A stretch of 12,584 nt of DNA from Fusobacterium sp. Its GTDB lineage: Bacteria; Fusobacteriota; Fusobacteriia; Fusobacteriales; Fusobacteriaceae. This document shows positions 1-6,718 of this stretch, in pieces; position 1 is the first letter of the stretch, and each line of letters opens with the position of its first letter. The DNA lies in NCBI GenBank assembly GCA_030527385.1, contig JAUNAY010000027.1, positions 1-12,584 on the forward strand, given 5' to 3'. Below the pieces are notes generated by a model, which saw only the letters and a program-made list of their open reading frames with translations, was not told the DNA's origin and did not search any database. Position numbers and translations under genes: made by a program.

Positions 1-79
1 ATATTTTGTTACTTTAAATTATACCCAAAAAATTATATTTCTTCAATGGGGTTTCAAAGATAAAAAAATAATATATATC

Positions 80-108
80 TTTACTGATAGAAAGTGTTAT
101 AATATAAT
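80..108 (+). promoter_or_regulatory. Predicted sigma-70-type promoter of the htpX operon
   Basis: A -35 box TTTACT (80-85, 4 of 6 consensus) is followed after exactly 17 bp by a perfect -10 box TATAAT (103-108). A second TATAAT overlaps at 98-103 but has no -35 box at a suitable distance. Transcription would start near 115, giving a leader of about 30 nt before the htpX start. Bases 1-79 are AT-rich and show no gene. Confidence 0.6.
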
Positions 109-144
109 ATGAAAAAATAAAAAAATGATAAAGGAGTTGTTCAG

Positions 145-987
145 GTGAAAACTTTAAAAACTTTTTTCTTGATGGGAATAATGACTTTTATTCTTATGAT
201 TATAGGGAATGCCGTTGGAGGAAGAAACGGTATGATGATTGCCTTTATAATGGCAGGAGTGATGAATTTTATCTCTTATTGGTATAGTGATAAGATTGTT
301 TTGTCTATGTATGGAGCTCAACCAGTAGATGAAAATACGAATCTGTATAGATTAGTTGAAAGATTGGCAAATGAAGCTGATATTCCTATGCCTAAGGTAT
401 ATATTATCAATGAATCTCAACCAAATGCTTTTGCAACAGGAAGAAATCCAAGTCACGCAGCAGTGGCAGTGACAAGAGGACTTATGGAGATAGTAGATGA
501 AAATGAACTTTCAGGAGTAATAGGGCACGAATTAGGACACGTACACAATAGAGATATACTTATTAGTACAGTTGCTGCTACAATGGCAGGAGCTATTACA
601 TTTTTAGCAAATATGGCTAAATGGGCAGCTATATTTGGAGGAAGAGGAGATGATGAAGATAGAGATGGAGCAAATCCATTAGCACTTATATTTATTTCAA
701 TTCTAGCTCCTATTGCTGCAATGCTTGTACAAATGGCAATTTCAAGAACTAGAGAGTATAAAGCTGATGAATTTGGAGCAAAGGTTAGTGGAAACCCTTT
801 ATATCTAGCAAATGCTTTAAGAAAACTTGAAACTTATAGCAGAAGAATTCCTATGGAGAATGCTTCACCAGCTACAGAAAATATGTTTATTGTAAGTCCA
901 CTAGCAGGAAGTAAAATGGCAAATTTATTTAGTACACATCCTGCAACTGCAGATAGAATAAAAAAATTAGAAGAGATGTCGTTTTAG
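145..987 (+). CDS. htpX: Protease HtpX, M48 family membrane zinc metalloprotease
   Basis: HtpX is an inner-membrane zinc endoprotease that degrades misfolded or damaged membrane proteins, with its active site facing the cytoplasm. The 280-aa product has the family's usual length. Two hydrophobic segments (about residues 5-22 and 29-46) precede the catalytic domain. The zinc motif HELGH is at 128-132, so H128 and H132 are ligands and E129 is the catalytic glutamate. The third ligand is probably E204 in SRTREYKAD (200-208). Further hydrophobic stretches lie at about 143-165 and 178-198. The NAFATGR signature (94-100) and the C-terminal STHPATADRI (263-272) are also typical. The start is GTG at 145, set by AAGGAG (131-136) with 8-nt spacing. 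It is the first gene of its unit, and its stop codon overlaps the next gene's ribosome binding site. Family assignment is very secure; the substrate is unknown. Confidence 0.97.
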   Translation: MKTLKTFFLMGIMTFILMIIGNAVGGRNGMMIAFIMAGVMNFISYWYSDKIVLSMYGAQPVDENTNLYRLVERLANEADIPMPKVYIINESQPNAFATGRNPSHAAVAVTRGLMEIVDENELSGVIGHELGHVHNRDILISTVAATMAGAITFLANMAKWAAIFGGRGDDEDRDGANPLALIFISILAPIAAMLVQMAISRTREYKADEFGAKVSGNPLYLANALRKLETYSRRIPMENASPATENMFIVSPLAGSKMANLFSTHPATADRIKKLEEMSF

Positions 988-998
988 GAGGAAAGAAA

Positions 999-1466
999 AT
1001 GAAAAAAATTTTATTAACTATTGCTATGTTTATAGGGGTTATAACTTCAGCTTTTTCAAAGGAGATAATTCCAGAATATTATGTGATGGAAAGATTACTT
1101 ATACCTATTGAAGACTCAAAAACATATAAATATATAGGAGCAGAGGAGATAGGAAGATTTAAAGAAATAAAAGCTATTCAAGTGGATAAAAAAGTATTAA
1201 AAGGGTTGGGAACTTCTGAAAATCCTTTCTATATGAAAAGTTCTAGTGGAAATGTAAAAGCTGTAAGAGTTGGAGATTATATAGTTTCTCCACTAAATTT
1301 ATCAAGTGTTTATTTTGTGGCAAAGGATACTTTTGAGCAAAATTATAGAGATATCAATGCACTTGAAGTATCAATAGAAACAGCAGAAGTAAGTACTATG
1401 ACAGAAAAAGTTGATACTTCAGAAGTAGATGAAGCAAACAACAGAATCAATACATCAGAAAATTAA
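999..1466 (+). CDS. Small exported protein of unknown function
   Basis: I do not recognise a family. The 155-aa product has a clear N-terminal export signal: basic MKK, a hydrophobic core at about residues 4-16, and a small-residue cleavage region ending at S20 (TSAFS, with KEI following). The mature part would be about 135 residues, mixed in charge and without cysteines, so it is not a lipoprotein. The last 30 or so residues (from about 126) are rich in Glu, Asp, Thr, Ser and Asn and look disordered. The start is ATG at 999 with AGGAGG at 986-991, which overlaps the htpX stop codon and suggests coupled translation. Lying between htpX and a YihY-family membrane protein hints at an envelope role, but that is only context. 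It is a real gene by its SD site, signal peptide and tight packing. Confidence 0.85.
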   Translation: MKKILLTIAMFIGVITSAFSKEIIPEYYVMERLLIPIEDSKTYKYIGAEEIGRFKEIKAIQVDKKVLKGLGTSENPFYMKSSSGNVKAVRVGDYIVSPLNLSSVYFVAKDTFEQNYRDINALEVSIETAEVSTMTEKVDTSEVDEANNRINTSEN

Positions 1467-1481
1467 AAGGAGCTGTGTGAG

Positions 1482-2747
1482 GTGGGAAAGGAAATAAAAG
1501 CAAAGACAGGTTATTTTTTTAGAGAACTTTTGAATCAAGGAAAGGTATCAAATATAACTTCTGGAATAAAAAGGGCTTTACAAAATTATAAAAGAGCAAA
1601 TTCTGCACTTTGGGTAAATTCTCTTTGCTTTTATACCTTGCTTTCTTTAGTTCCAATATTTGCAATTCTATTTAGTTTGGGAAACTGGTTGGGAGTTGCA
1701 GAAAATTTGATCAAACAACTGAATAAATATTCCCCTTTAAATGAAGAGATGATAAGTTTTCTTATCACCTTTTCAGAAAATTTGTTAGAGAATGCAAGAG
1801 GAGGAGTTTTAGCAGGGATAGGTTTTCTATTTTTGGGTTGGACATTAATTACGATGTTTTCAATAATAGAAAAAGCATTTAATGATATTTGGCAAGTATC
1901 AAAAACAAGAATAATTTTGAGAAAAATTACTGATTATGTAGCTTGTTTTTTATTATTTCCATTATTAATTTTAATAGTTAATGGAAGTATGATAATTTTA
2001 GGTAAGAAATTAGAGGGTATTTATGATATATCACCTTATCTTATTCAATTAGTGCCTATTTTAACTTTGGTGTTATTTTTTACAGCATTATATATGCTAA
2101 TACCAAATACAAGTGTAAGATTTATTCCAGCTTTTTTTTCAGCAATATTTGTAACTATTTTTTTTGCTGGAGTTCAGTATCTTTTTATTAATTTACAGGT
2201 TATGATTATAGCTTATAACAAAATTTATGGGAGTTTTTCAGGTGTATTTATATTCTTTTTTTGGTTGAAAATAATGTGGTTTTTTGTGATATTGGGGGCT
2301 CATTTCTCATATTTTCTTCAAAATAAAGAGTTAAAATTAGATAGCTTTGATGTGAACAGAATAAGTTTTAACTCTAAAGAAGCTTCATCTTTAATGATAC
2401 TATATGAACTAATTAGAAGATATAAAAATGATTTAACACCAGCTACTGTAAAAGAGATAGCTGAAGAGTATAATTTATCATACAATTTAGTTTTGTATAT
2501 TCTTGAGCTTTTTGAAGAAGTAGGATTAGTGGTTGAGGTTATAAATGAAAAAAGTAGATATGAAAGAATATATGTTGTGGCTAATAATATAGATAGAATA
2601 AATTTTGAGAAACTGTATTTAATTTTAGAAAATTATGGAGAGAATATTGATACTATAAATAATGAAAAAAATAGAATATTTTTTGATATAGTAAAAAATA
2701 AAGATTATAAAATCTTACTAAAAGATATTATTTTAGATGAAAAATAA
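1482..2747 (+). CDS. yihY: YihY/BrkB family membrane protein with C-terminal winged-helix-like domain
   Basis: This 421-aa polytopic inner-membrane protein belongs to the YihY/BrkB family. Members were once called ribonuclease BN or virulence factor BrkB, and their molecular role is not settled. The family part spans about residues 25-285, with six likely membrane segments (about 50-72, 108-130, 150-175, 188-208, 213-237 and 250-276). The conserved N-terminal motif FYTLLSLVPIFAIL is at 50-63, and the last helix ends in LGAHFSYFL (271-279). About 130 further residues follow. Positions 300-365 (ASSLMILYELIRRY, VKEIAEEYNLS, LELFEEVGLV, YERIYVV) look like a winged helix-turn-helix of the Rrf2/MarR kind. 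The start is GTG at 1482, set by AAGGAG at 1467-1472. The gene sits 15 nt after the exported protein's stop and 19 nt before the anSME start, so it looks co-transcribed. Codon use matches the neighbours. The RNase label should not be trusted. Confidence 0.92.
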   Translation: MGKEIKAKTGYFFRELLNQGKVSNITSGIKRALQNYKRANSALWVNSLCFYTLLSLVPIFAILFSLGNWLGVAENLIKQLNKYSPLNEEMISFLITFSENLLENARGGVLAGIGFLFLGWTLITMFSIIEKAFNDIWQVSKTRIILRKITDYVACFLLFPLLILIVNGSMIILGKKLEGIYDISPYLIQLVPILTLVLFFTALYMLIPNTSVRFIPAFFSAIFVTIFFAGVQYLFINLQVMIIAYNKIYGSFSGVFIFFFWLKIMWFFVILGAHFSYFLQNKELKLDSFDVNRISFNSKEASSLMILYELIRRYKNDLTPATVKEIAEEYNLSYNLVLYILELFEEVGLVVEVINEKSRYERIYVVANNIDRINFEKLYLILENYGENIDTINNEKNRIFFDIVKNKDYKILLKDIILDEK

Positions 2748-2757
2748 AAATTTTCTT

Positions 2758-2762
2758 GGAGG
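2758..2762 (+). promoter_or_regulatory. Ribosome binding site that sets the anSME start
   Basis: GGAGG lies 4 nt before ATG 2767. The in-frame ATG 30 bases upstream (2737) is inside the yihY coding sequence, has no SD site and would add ten residues ahead of the family's normal N-terminus. The start at 2767 is therefore preferred. Confidence 0.85.
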
Positions 2763-2766
2763 AAAA

Positions 2767-3894
2767 ATGAAAAATTTGAATTTATTGATAAAACCAGCTT
2801 CAAGTAGTTGTAATTTGCGTTGTAAATATTGTTTTTATTATGACGTTGCTGATAATAGACAAGTACAAAATTTTGGTATAATGAATGATGAAACTTTAGA
2901 AAATATGGTAAAAAAAGTATTTGATGATGTTGAATATTGTGCAAATTTTGCTTTTCAAGGTGGAGAGCCAACAGTGGCAGGAATAGAGTATTTTGAAAAA
3001 TTTCATAAATTTGTAGAAAAATATAATGTTAATAAGATAAATGTTAACTTTTCACTTCAGACAAATGGAACTCTATTGAATAAAAGATGGCTAGAACTTT
3101 TTAAAAAATATAATTATTTGATTGGAGTTTCTCTTGATGGAAATAAGAGTACTCACGATACGTTTAGAGTAGATGCAAATGGTGAGGGAACATTTTCAAG
3201 AGTATTAAAAGCAACTAAAATGTTAACAAAAGCAGGAGTAGAATTTAATATTTTATGTGTAGTTAATAAATTGATAGCTCAAAATGGAAAAACAATATAT
3301 AATTTCTTTAAAAATAATGGGTTTAGATACTATCAGTTTATTCCGTGTTTAGATGCTCTTAACTGTCCAAAAGAGGAAGATTATACTCTTACAGCAGAAG
3401 ATTATGGTAAGTTTTTAGATGAGACATTTAATTTATGGGCTGATGATATACTGTCTGGAAAAAGAATAAGTATTAGACATTTTGATAATTATACTAAAAT
3501 AATTTTAGGAGAAGCTCCAGAAGCTTGTGATATGGTTGGACATTGTAATATGAATGCTGTGTTAGAATCTGATGGAAGTATGTATCCGTGTGATTTTTAT
3601 GTATTAGATCAATTTAAGGTTGGAAACGTAAATGAAAGTAGTTTTATTGAGCTGTTTACAAGTCCTAAGGAGAGAGAATTTTTAAATTCTTCTCTTGAAG
3701 TAAATGAAAAATGTAAACAGTGTAGTTATTTTAAAATATGTCGTGGAGGTTGTAGAAGACATAAAGACTTAATGGAAGATGGAACATATGAGAATAGATT
3801 TTGTAAAAGTTATCAGTACTTTTTTGAAAAAAATATAGATAGAATGATAGAAGTTGCAAAATACATATTAAAAATTAGAAATAGTCATAGATAA
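2767..3894 (+). CDS. Anaerobic sulfatase-maturating enzyme (anSME), radical SAM/SPASM
   Basis: anSME oxidises the active-site Cys (or Ser) of type I sulfatases to Calpha-formylglycine without oxygen, using S-adenosylmethionine and three [4Fe-4S] clusters, in the cytoplasm. The 375-aa product carries the radical-SAM motif CX3CX2C at C15, C19 and C22 (SCNLRCKYCFYYD). GGEP follows at about 65-68. The C-terminal SPASM domain cysteines are C254, C260, C275, C316, C319, C325, C329 and C346. The pair C275-D276 (CDFY) matches the catalytic-aspartate position known from the Clostridium perfringens enzyme. Length and cysteine spacing match that enzyme closely from memory. The gene ends the htpX unit and is followed by a strong terminator. 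The only visible client in the window is the Cys-type sulfatase at 6719-8173, which lies in a separately promoted unit. Other SPASM peptide-modifying enzymes are a less likely alternative, given the clear sulfatase partner. Confidence 0.94.
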   Translation: MKNLNLLIKPASSSCNLRCKYCFYYDVADNRQVQNFGIMNDETLENMVKKVFDDVEYCANFAFQGGEPTVAGIEYFEKFHKFVEKYNVNKINVNFSLQTNGTLLNKRWLELFKKYNYLIGVSLDGNKSTHDTFRVDANGEGTFSRVLKATKMLTKAGVEFNILCVVNKLIAQNGKTIYNFFKNNGFRYYQFIPCLDALNCPKEEDYTLTAEDYGKFLDETFNLWADDILSGKRISIRHFDNYTKIILGEAPEACDMVGHCNMNAVLESDGSMYPCDFYVLDQFKVGNVNESSFIELFTSPKEREFLNSSLEVNEKCKQCSYFKICRGGCRRHKDLMEDGTYENRFCKSYQYFFEKNIDRMIEVAKYILKIRNSHR

Positions 3895-3897
3895 TAT

Positions 3898-3940
3898 AAA
3901 GAAATCCCAGTCAACTAATAAAAATGACTGGGATTTCTTT
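3898..3940 (+). terminator. Rho-independent terminator after anSME
   Basis: A perfect 16-bp inverted repeat (3898-3913 with 3925-3940, arms AAAGAAATCCCAGTCA and its complement) encloses an 11-nt loop. The descending arm ends in TTTCTTTTCGTTT. The A-rich ascending arm means it could also work on the other strand, though no opposing gene is visible. It separates the htpX-anSME unit from the gntR unit. Confidence 0.92.
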
Positions 3941-4125
3941 TCGTTTATTCATAAATTCTTCATAAAAATGATAAGAAAAAACATTTTTTGTACTAAATAT
4001 AAATAGAATGTATTGATAAAAATAGCAAAAAAATAAAAAAATTTTTTTAGATACAAGTTGTTTTAAACCCTGTAAAATAAGGGAAAACCTGTATGATACA
4101 AGTTTAAAGCTAGTAAAAACAATGG
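3941..4125. other. AT-rich intergenic region upstream of gntR
   Basis: This 185-bp stretch has no supportable gene. It contains an A7T7 tract (4035-4048), which may bend the DNA, and a cluster of short repeats at 4050-4104 described separately. The short minus-strand reading frame crossing it covers the terminator and promoter and is rejected. Confidence 0.7.
4050..4104. promoter_or_regulatory. Candidate GntR-family operator cluster
   Basis: The best element is the 11-bp palindrome TGTATGATACA (4090-4100, 5-bp half-sites around one base) inside CCTGTATGATACAAG (4088-4102). A degenerate copy, CCTGTAAAATAAGGG, lies at 4069-4083, offset by 19 bp. The ten bases GATACAAGTT occur at both 4050-4059 and 4095-4104. 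TTGTAT/ATACAA-type half-sites resemble sites bound by HutC-type GntR repressors. The palindrome ends 25 bp before the -35 box of the gntR promoter, so autoregulation by the adjacent GntR protein is likely but inferred. Confidence 0.45.
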
Positions 4126-4154
4126 TTGACAAGGGTAATAGTTAATATTATACT
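4126..4154 (+). promoter_or_regulatory. Predicted promoter of the gntR-symporter-sulfatase unit
   Basis: A consensus -35 box TTGACA (4126-4131), a 17-bp spacer and a -10 box TATACT (4149-4154, 5 of 6) form the best promoter match in the window. Transcription would start near 4161, leaving about 34 nt before the gntR start. Its strength suits a unit that is normally held off by a repressor. Confidence 0.8.
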
Positions 4155-4184
4155 TAGATTAAAGATGATATCATTAAAATCCAT

Positions 4185-4189
4185 GGGAG
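4185..4189 (+). promoter_or_regulatory. Ribosome binding site that sets the gntR start
   Basis: GGGAG lies 5 nt before ATG 4195. A TTG at 4126 in the same frame is the promoter -35 box, so it cannot be transcribed from this promoter. An ATG at 4183 overlaps the SD site itself. ATG 4195 gives the standard family N-terminus. Confidence 0.75.
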
Positions 4190-4194
4190 AAAAA

Positions 4195-4935
4195 ATGTTT
4201 GTAATTAATAAGGAAAGCGAAGTACCACTATATCAGCAATTAGTTTATAACTTAAAAAAAGCTATAAAAGATGGGACTTTAAAAAAAAATGATAAAATTC
4301 CAGCTGAATCAGAATTTTGTTCTAAGTATGAATTAAGTAGAACTACTGTTAGACAAGCTCTTGAAATTTTAGAGAAAGAGGGGTATATCTATAAGATAAG
4401 AGGAAAAGGAAGTTATATTTCATCTCCTAAAATATATCAAAATAGATCTGGTTTTAGCAAGTTTTATGATGATATGAGAACATTAGGAAAGATTCCAGCA
4501 TCGAAAATTTTATCTATGAAAGTAAAGAAACCAAATGAACTTCTGAGAGAAAAGATGAATCTTTCAGAAGATGAGCTTATTTTTAAACTTGTTTGGGTAA
4601 GATATGGGAACGATGAAGCTCTTATATATGAAACAATATGCTTAAATTATTCGTTGGTAAAGGGTATAGAGAATATTAATTTAAAAACAAAAAAATTATA
4701 TGAAGTGCTTTCTGAAGAGTTTGGGGTTAAAATAACTCACGGAGAAGAGATGTTCTATCCTTGCAAATTAGATACAACAGAAGCTAAGTATCTTGAATTA
4801 GCTGAAGGTGATCTTGGAATGCGAGTGGAAAGGACAACATTTCAAGGGGAGAAAATTTTAGAATATACCCAATCTACTGTTAGGGGAGATAAATTTGTAT
4901 ATATGACAAATTTTTCTGGGAACAACTATTATTAA
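4195..4935 (+). CDS. GntR-family (HutC/UTRA) transcriptional regulator
   Basis: This is a DNA-binding repressor with a small-molecule sensor domain. The 246-aa product has the usual length of the HutC subfamily. The N-terminal winged helix spans about residues 9-75. It starts VPLYQQLV, contains KIPAESEFCSKYELSRTTVRQ (about 34-53, recognition helix at SRTTVRQALE 48-57) and ends in a wing (KIRGKGSYI, 67-75). The UTRA sensor domain spans about 95-238 and ends with EYTQSTVRGDKFVY (223-236). UTRA domains of amino-sugar regulators such as NagR and DasR bind phosphorylated sugars, so the inducer may be a sugar phosphate made by region 3, or the sulfated sugar itself. It heads the unit containing the symporter and sulfatase, 18 nt before the symporter start, with operator-like repeats upstream. 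Local autoregulation is inferred; the ligand is unknown. Confidence 0.93.
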   Translation: MFVINKESEVPLYQQLVYNLKKAIKDGTLKKNDKIPAESEFCSKYELSRTTVRQALEILEKEGYIYKIRGKGSYISSPKIYQNRSGFSKFYDDMRTLGKIPASKILSMKVKKPNELLREKMNLSEDELIFKLVWVRYGNDEALIYETICLNYSLVKGIENINLKTKKLYEVLSEEFGVKITHGEEMFYPCKLDTTEAKYLELAEGDLGMRVERTTFQGEKILEYTQSTVRGDKFVYMTNFSGNNYY

Positions 4936-4953
4936 AAAATTAGGAGGGAAAAT

Positions 4954-6639
4954 ATGACATTTATTTCATTTGTATTAATAACAGCATTAATCGCATTTGT
5001 TTCGTGGCTAAAAACAAAAGGAGAAGATGGAAGTGCTAAAGGTTATTTCTTAGCAGGAAGAGGACTTACAGCAACAGTAATTGGATTCTCAATGGTATTA
5101 ACAAGTCTTTCAACAGAACAATTAGTAGGAGTTAACGCATCTTCATATGCAAGTAACTTTTCAATTATAGCTTGGACTGTACAATCAGTAGTACCTCTAT
5201 GTGTACTTGCTTTATATCTACTTCCAAAATATTTGAAAGGTGGATTTACAACAATTCCAGAATTCTTTGAAGAAAGATATGATAGACAAACAAGACAAAT
5301 AATGTCATTATTATTCTTAGTAGCATATACATTTGTAATGATTCCAGGAGCTTTATATTCAGGGGCTATTGCATTTACTCAAATCTTTGACGTAGAAGCG
5401 ATGTTTGGAGTAAGTTTCAATACAGCTTTATGGAGCGTTGTATGGCTAATAGGTATTATTGGAGGAATTTATGCAGTATTTGGAGGATTAAAAGCAGTTG
5501 CTGTTTCAGATACATTAAATGGATTTGCTCTAATAATTGGTGGGGCTATGATTCCTTTCTTTGCTTTAAAATATTTAGGTGAAGGAAGTATGGCAAAAGG
5601 AATAGAAATAGTAACTACAACTCATATAGAAAAACTAACAGCTTGGGGAGCAGCAGCAGACCCTGTACCTTGGACAACAATATTTACAGGTATTCTAATA
5701 GTAAACTTCTTCTATTGGACAACAAACCAAGCTATTATTCAAAGATCATTAGCAGCTAAGAGCTTAGCAGAAGGACAAAAAGGAATCTTATATGCAGCAA
5801 TATTCTTACTACTATTACCAATTATGCTAAATGTACCTGGATTAATCTCTTTCCATATTTTTGGAGACTCTCTAAAAAATATTGACTTAGCTTATCCTAC
5901 ATTAGTATCAAAAGTATTACCAAAACCACTATTAGGATTCTTTACAGCTTGTTTATTTGGAGCAATCTTAAGTACATTTAACTCATTTATAAACAGTGCT
6001 GCAACATTATTCTGCTATGATATTTATAGACCTATGTTAAAGAAAGATATTTCAGATGAAGATTTAATAAAAGTAGCTAAAATAGCTGGAACAGTAATTG
6101 CAATTATTTCTATGATAATAGCTCCATTACTACAATATGGAACTGGAGGATTATTCTTACTATTAAAAAGATTCGCAGGATTCTTTAATATTCCAATAGT
6201 TGCACTTGTAGCAGTAGGATTCTTAAATAAAACTGTTTCAGGAAAAGCAGCAAGAGCTACTGTATTATTACACGTTATCCTTTACTACTCATTAGTATGG
6301 ATTTTCAAAGTAAAAGTAAACTTTGTACACGTAATGGGAAGCTTATTCATCTTCGACGTAGTTTTAATGTTTATACTTGGAAGTGTATTTAAAAGAGAAA
6401 CTCCATATGTTCCTTCAAATAATAACAAATCAAATGTAGATTTGACAGATTGGAAATATGCTAGAGAAACATCAGCACTACTAATTATGGGATTATGCTA
6501 TCTATATGCAGTACTTTCTCCGTGGGGATTAGCTGGAGGAAATGGAATAGGTAAGATAACTATGATATTTGTTGTTTTGACAATTATTGTAATTGGTGTT
6601 ATAACTATAACTAAGAAAAAAGTTACTACATCAAAATAA
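4954..6639 (+). CDS. Sodium:solute symporter (SSS family), probable sulfated-sugar importer
   Basis: This is an inner-membrane secondary transporter that couples sodium entry to uptake of a small solute. The 561-aa product shows the SSS hallmarks: GYFLAGRGLT (30-39), the GGLKAVAVSDTLNG signature (177-190), and WTTNQAIIQRSLAAKS (255-270). GAILSTFNSFINSAATLF (336-353) covers the region whose Ser/Thr residues form the Na2 site in vSGLT. It has about 13-14 hydrophobic segments, including one after a polar loop (about 483-500), as in longer SGLT-like members. The start ATG follows AGGAGG (4942-4947). It lies between the gntR gene and the sulfatase, and recalls the yidK (SSS)-yidJ (sulfatase) pair of E. 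coli. The substrate is therefore probably a sulfated monosaccharide, which is inference. Codons ending in C (TTC, ATC, GAC) are more frequent than in yihY, suggesting high expression. Confidence 0.93.
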   Translation: MTFISFVLITALIAFVSWLKTKGEDGSAKGYFLAGRGLTATVIGFSMVLTSLSTEQLVGVNASSYASNFSIIAWTVQSVVPLCVLALYLLPKYLKGGFTTIPEFFEERYDRQTRQIMSLLFLVAYTFVMIPGALYSGAIAFTQIFDVEAMFGVSFNTALWSVVWLIGIIGGIYAVFGGLKAVAVSDTLNGFALIIGGAMIPFFALKYLGEGSMAKGIEIVTTTHIEKLTAWGAAADPVPWTTIFTGILIVNFFYWTTNQAIIQRSLAAKSLAEGQKGILYAAIFLLLLPIMLNVPGLISFHIFGDSLKNIDLAYPTLVSKVLPKPLLGFFTACLFGAILSTFNSFINSAATLFCYDIYRPMLKKDISDEDLIKVAKIAGTVIAIISMIIAPLLQYGTGGLFLLLKRFAGFFNIPIVALVAVGFLNKTVSGKAARATVLLHVILYYSLVWIFKVKVNFVHVMGSLFIFDVVLMFILGSVFKRETPYVPSNNNKSNVDLTDWKYARETSALLIMGLCYLYAVLSPWGLAGGNGIGKITMIFVVLTIIVIGVITITKKKVTTSK

Positions 6640-6657
6640 GTTGAGCAACAAAATGGT

Positions 6658-6693
6658 AAAAAGCTTTTCTAATTAAGGTTAGAAAAGATTTTT
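6658..6693 (+). terminator. Hairpin with U-tract between symporter and sulfatase
   Basis: CTTTTCTAA (6664-6672) pairs perfectly with TTAGAAAAG (6679-6687) around a 6-nt loop. After one G-A mismatch, AAAAA (6658-6662) pairs with TTTTT (6689-6693). The result looks like a weak, AT-rich intrinsic terminator. It could lower sulfatase expression relative to the symporter, or act as an RNA processing or 3'-end stabilising element. No separate promoter for the sulfatase is convincing, so partial read-through is the simplest reading. Confidence 0.55.
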
Positions 6694-6703
6694 GGTAAAA
6701 TAT

Positions 6704-6710
6704 AAGGAGG
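6704..6710 (+). promoter_or_regulatory. Ribosome binding site that sets the sulfatase start
   Basis: AAGGAGG lies 8 nt before ATG 6719. The open frame extends upstream to 6692, inside the U-tract of the hairpin, but that stretch carries no SD site and would place the strong SD inside coding sequence. Confidence 0.9.
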
Positions 6711-6718
6711 AAAGAAAT

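Noticed and set aside
125..148. Seven-codon reading frame (MIKELFR) whose stop overlaps the htpX GTG start
   Set aside because: Its ATG has no SD site, and its body contains the htpX SD. The overlap is probably incidental.
2705..2971. Minus-strand open frame across the yihY/anSME junction
   Set aside because: It shadows two well-supported genes, its composition is low-complexity, and no terminator or promoter supports it.
3911..4132. Minus-strand 73-codon frame between anSME and gntR
   Set aside because: It covers the terminator stem, the operator repeats and the gntR -35 box. The translation looks like random AT-rich sequence with no recognisable domain.
6693..6701. Extended -10-like TGGTAAAAT just before the sulfatase gene
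   Set aside because: No -35 box is at a suitable distance, and a start about 7 nt downstream would remove the AAGGAGG ribosome binding site.
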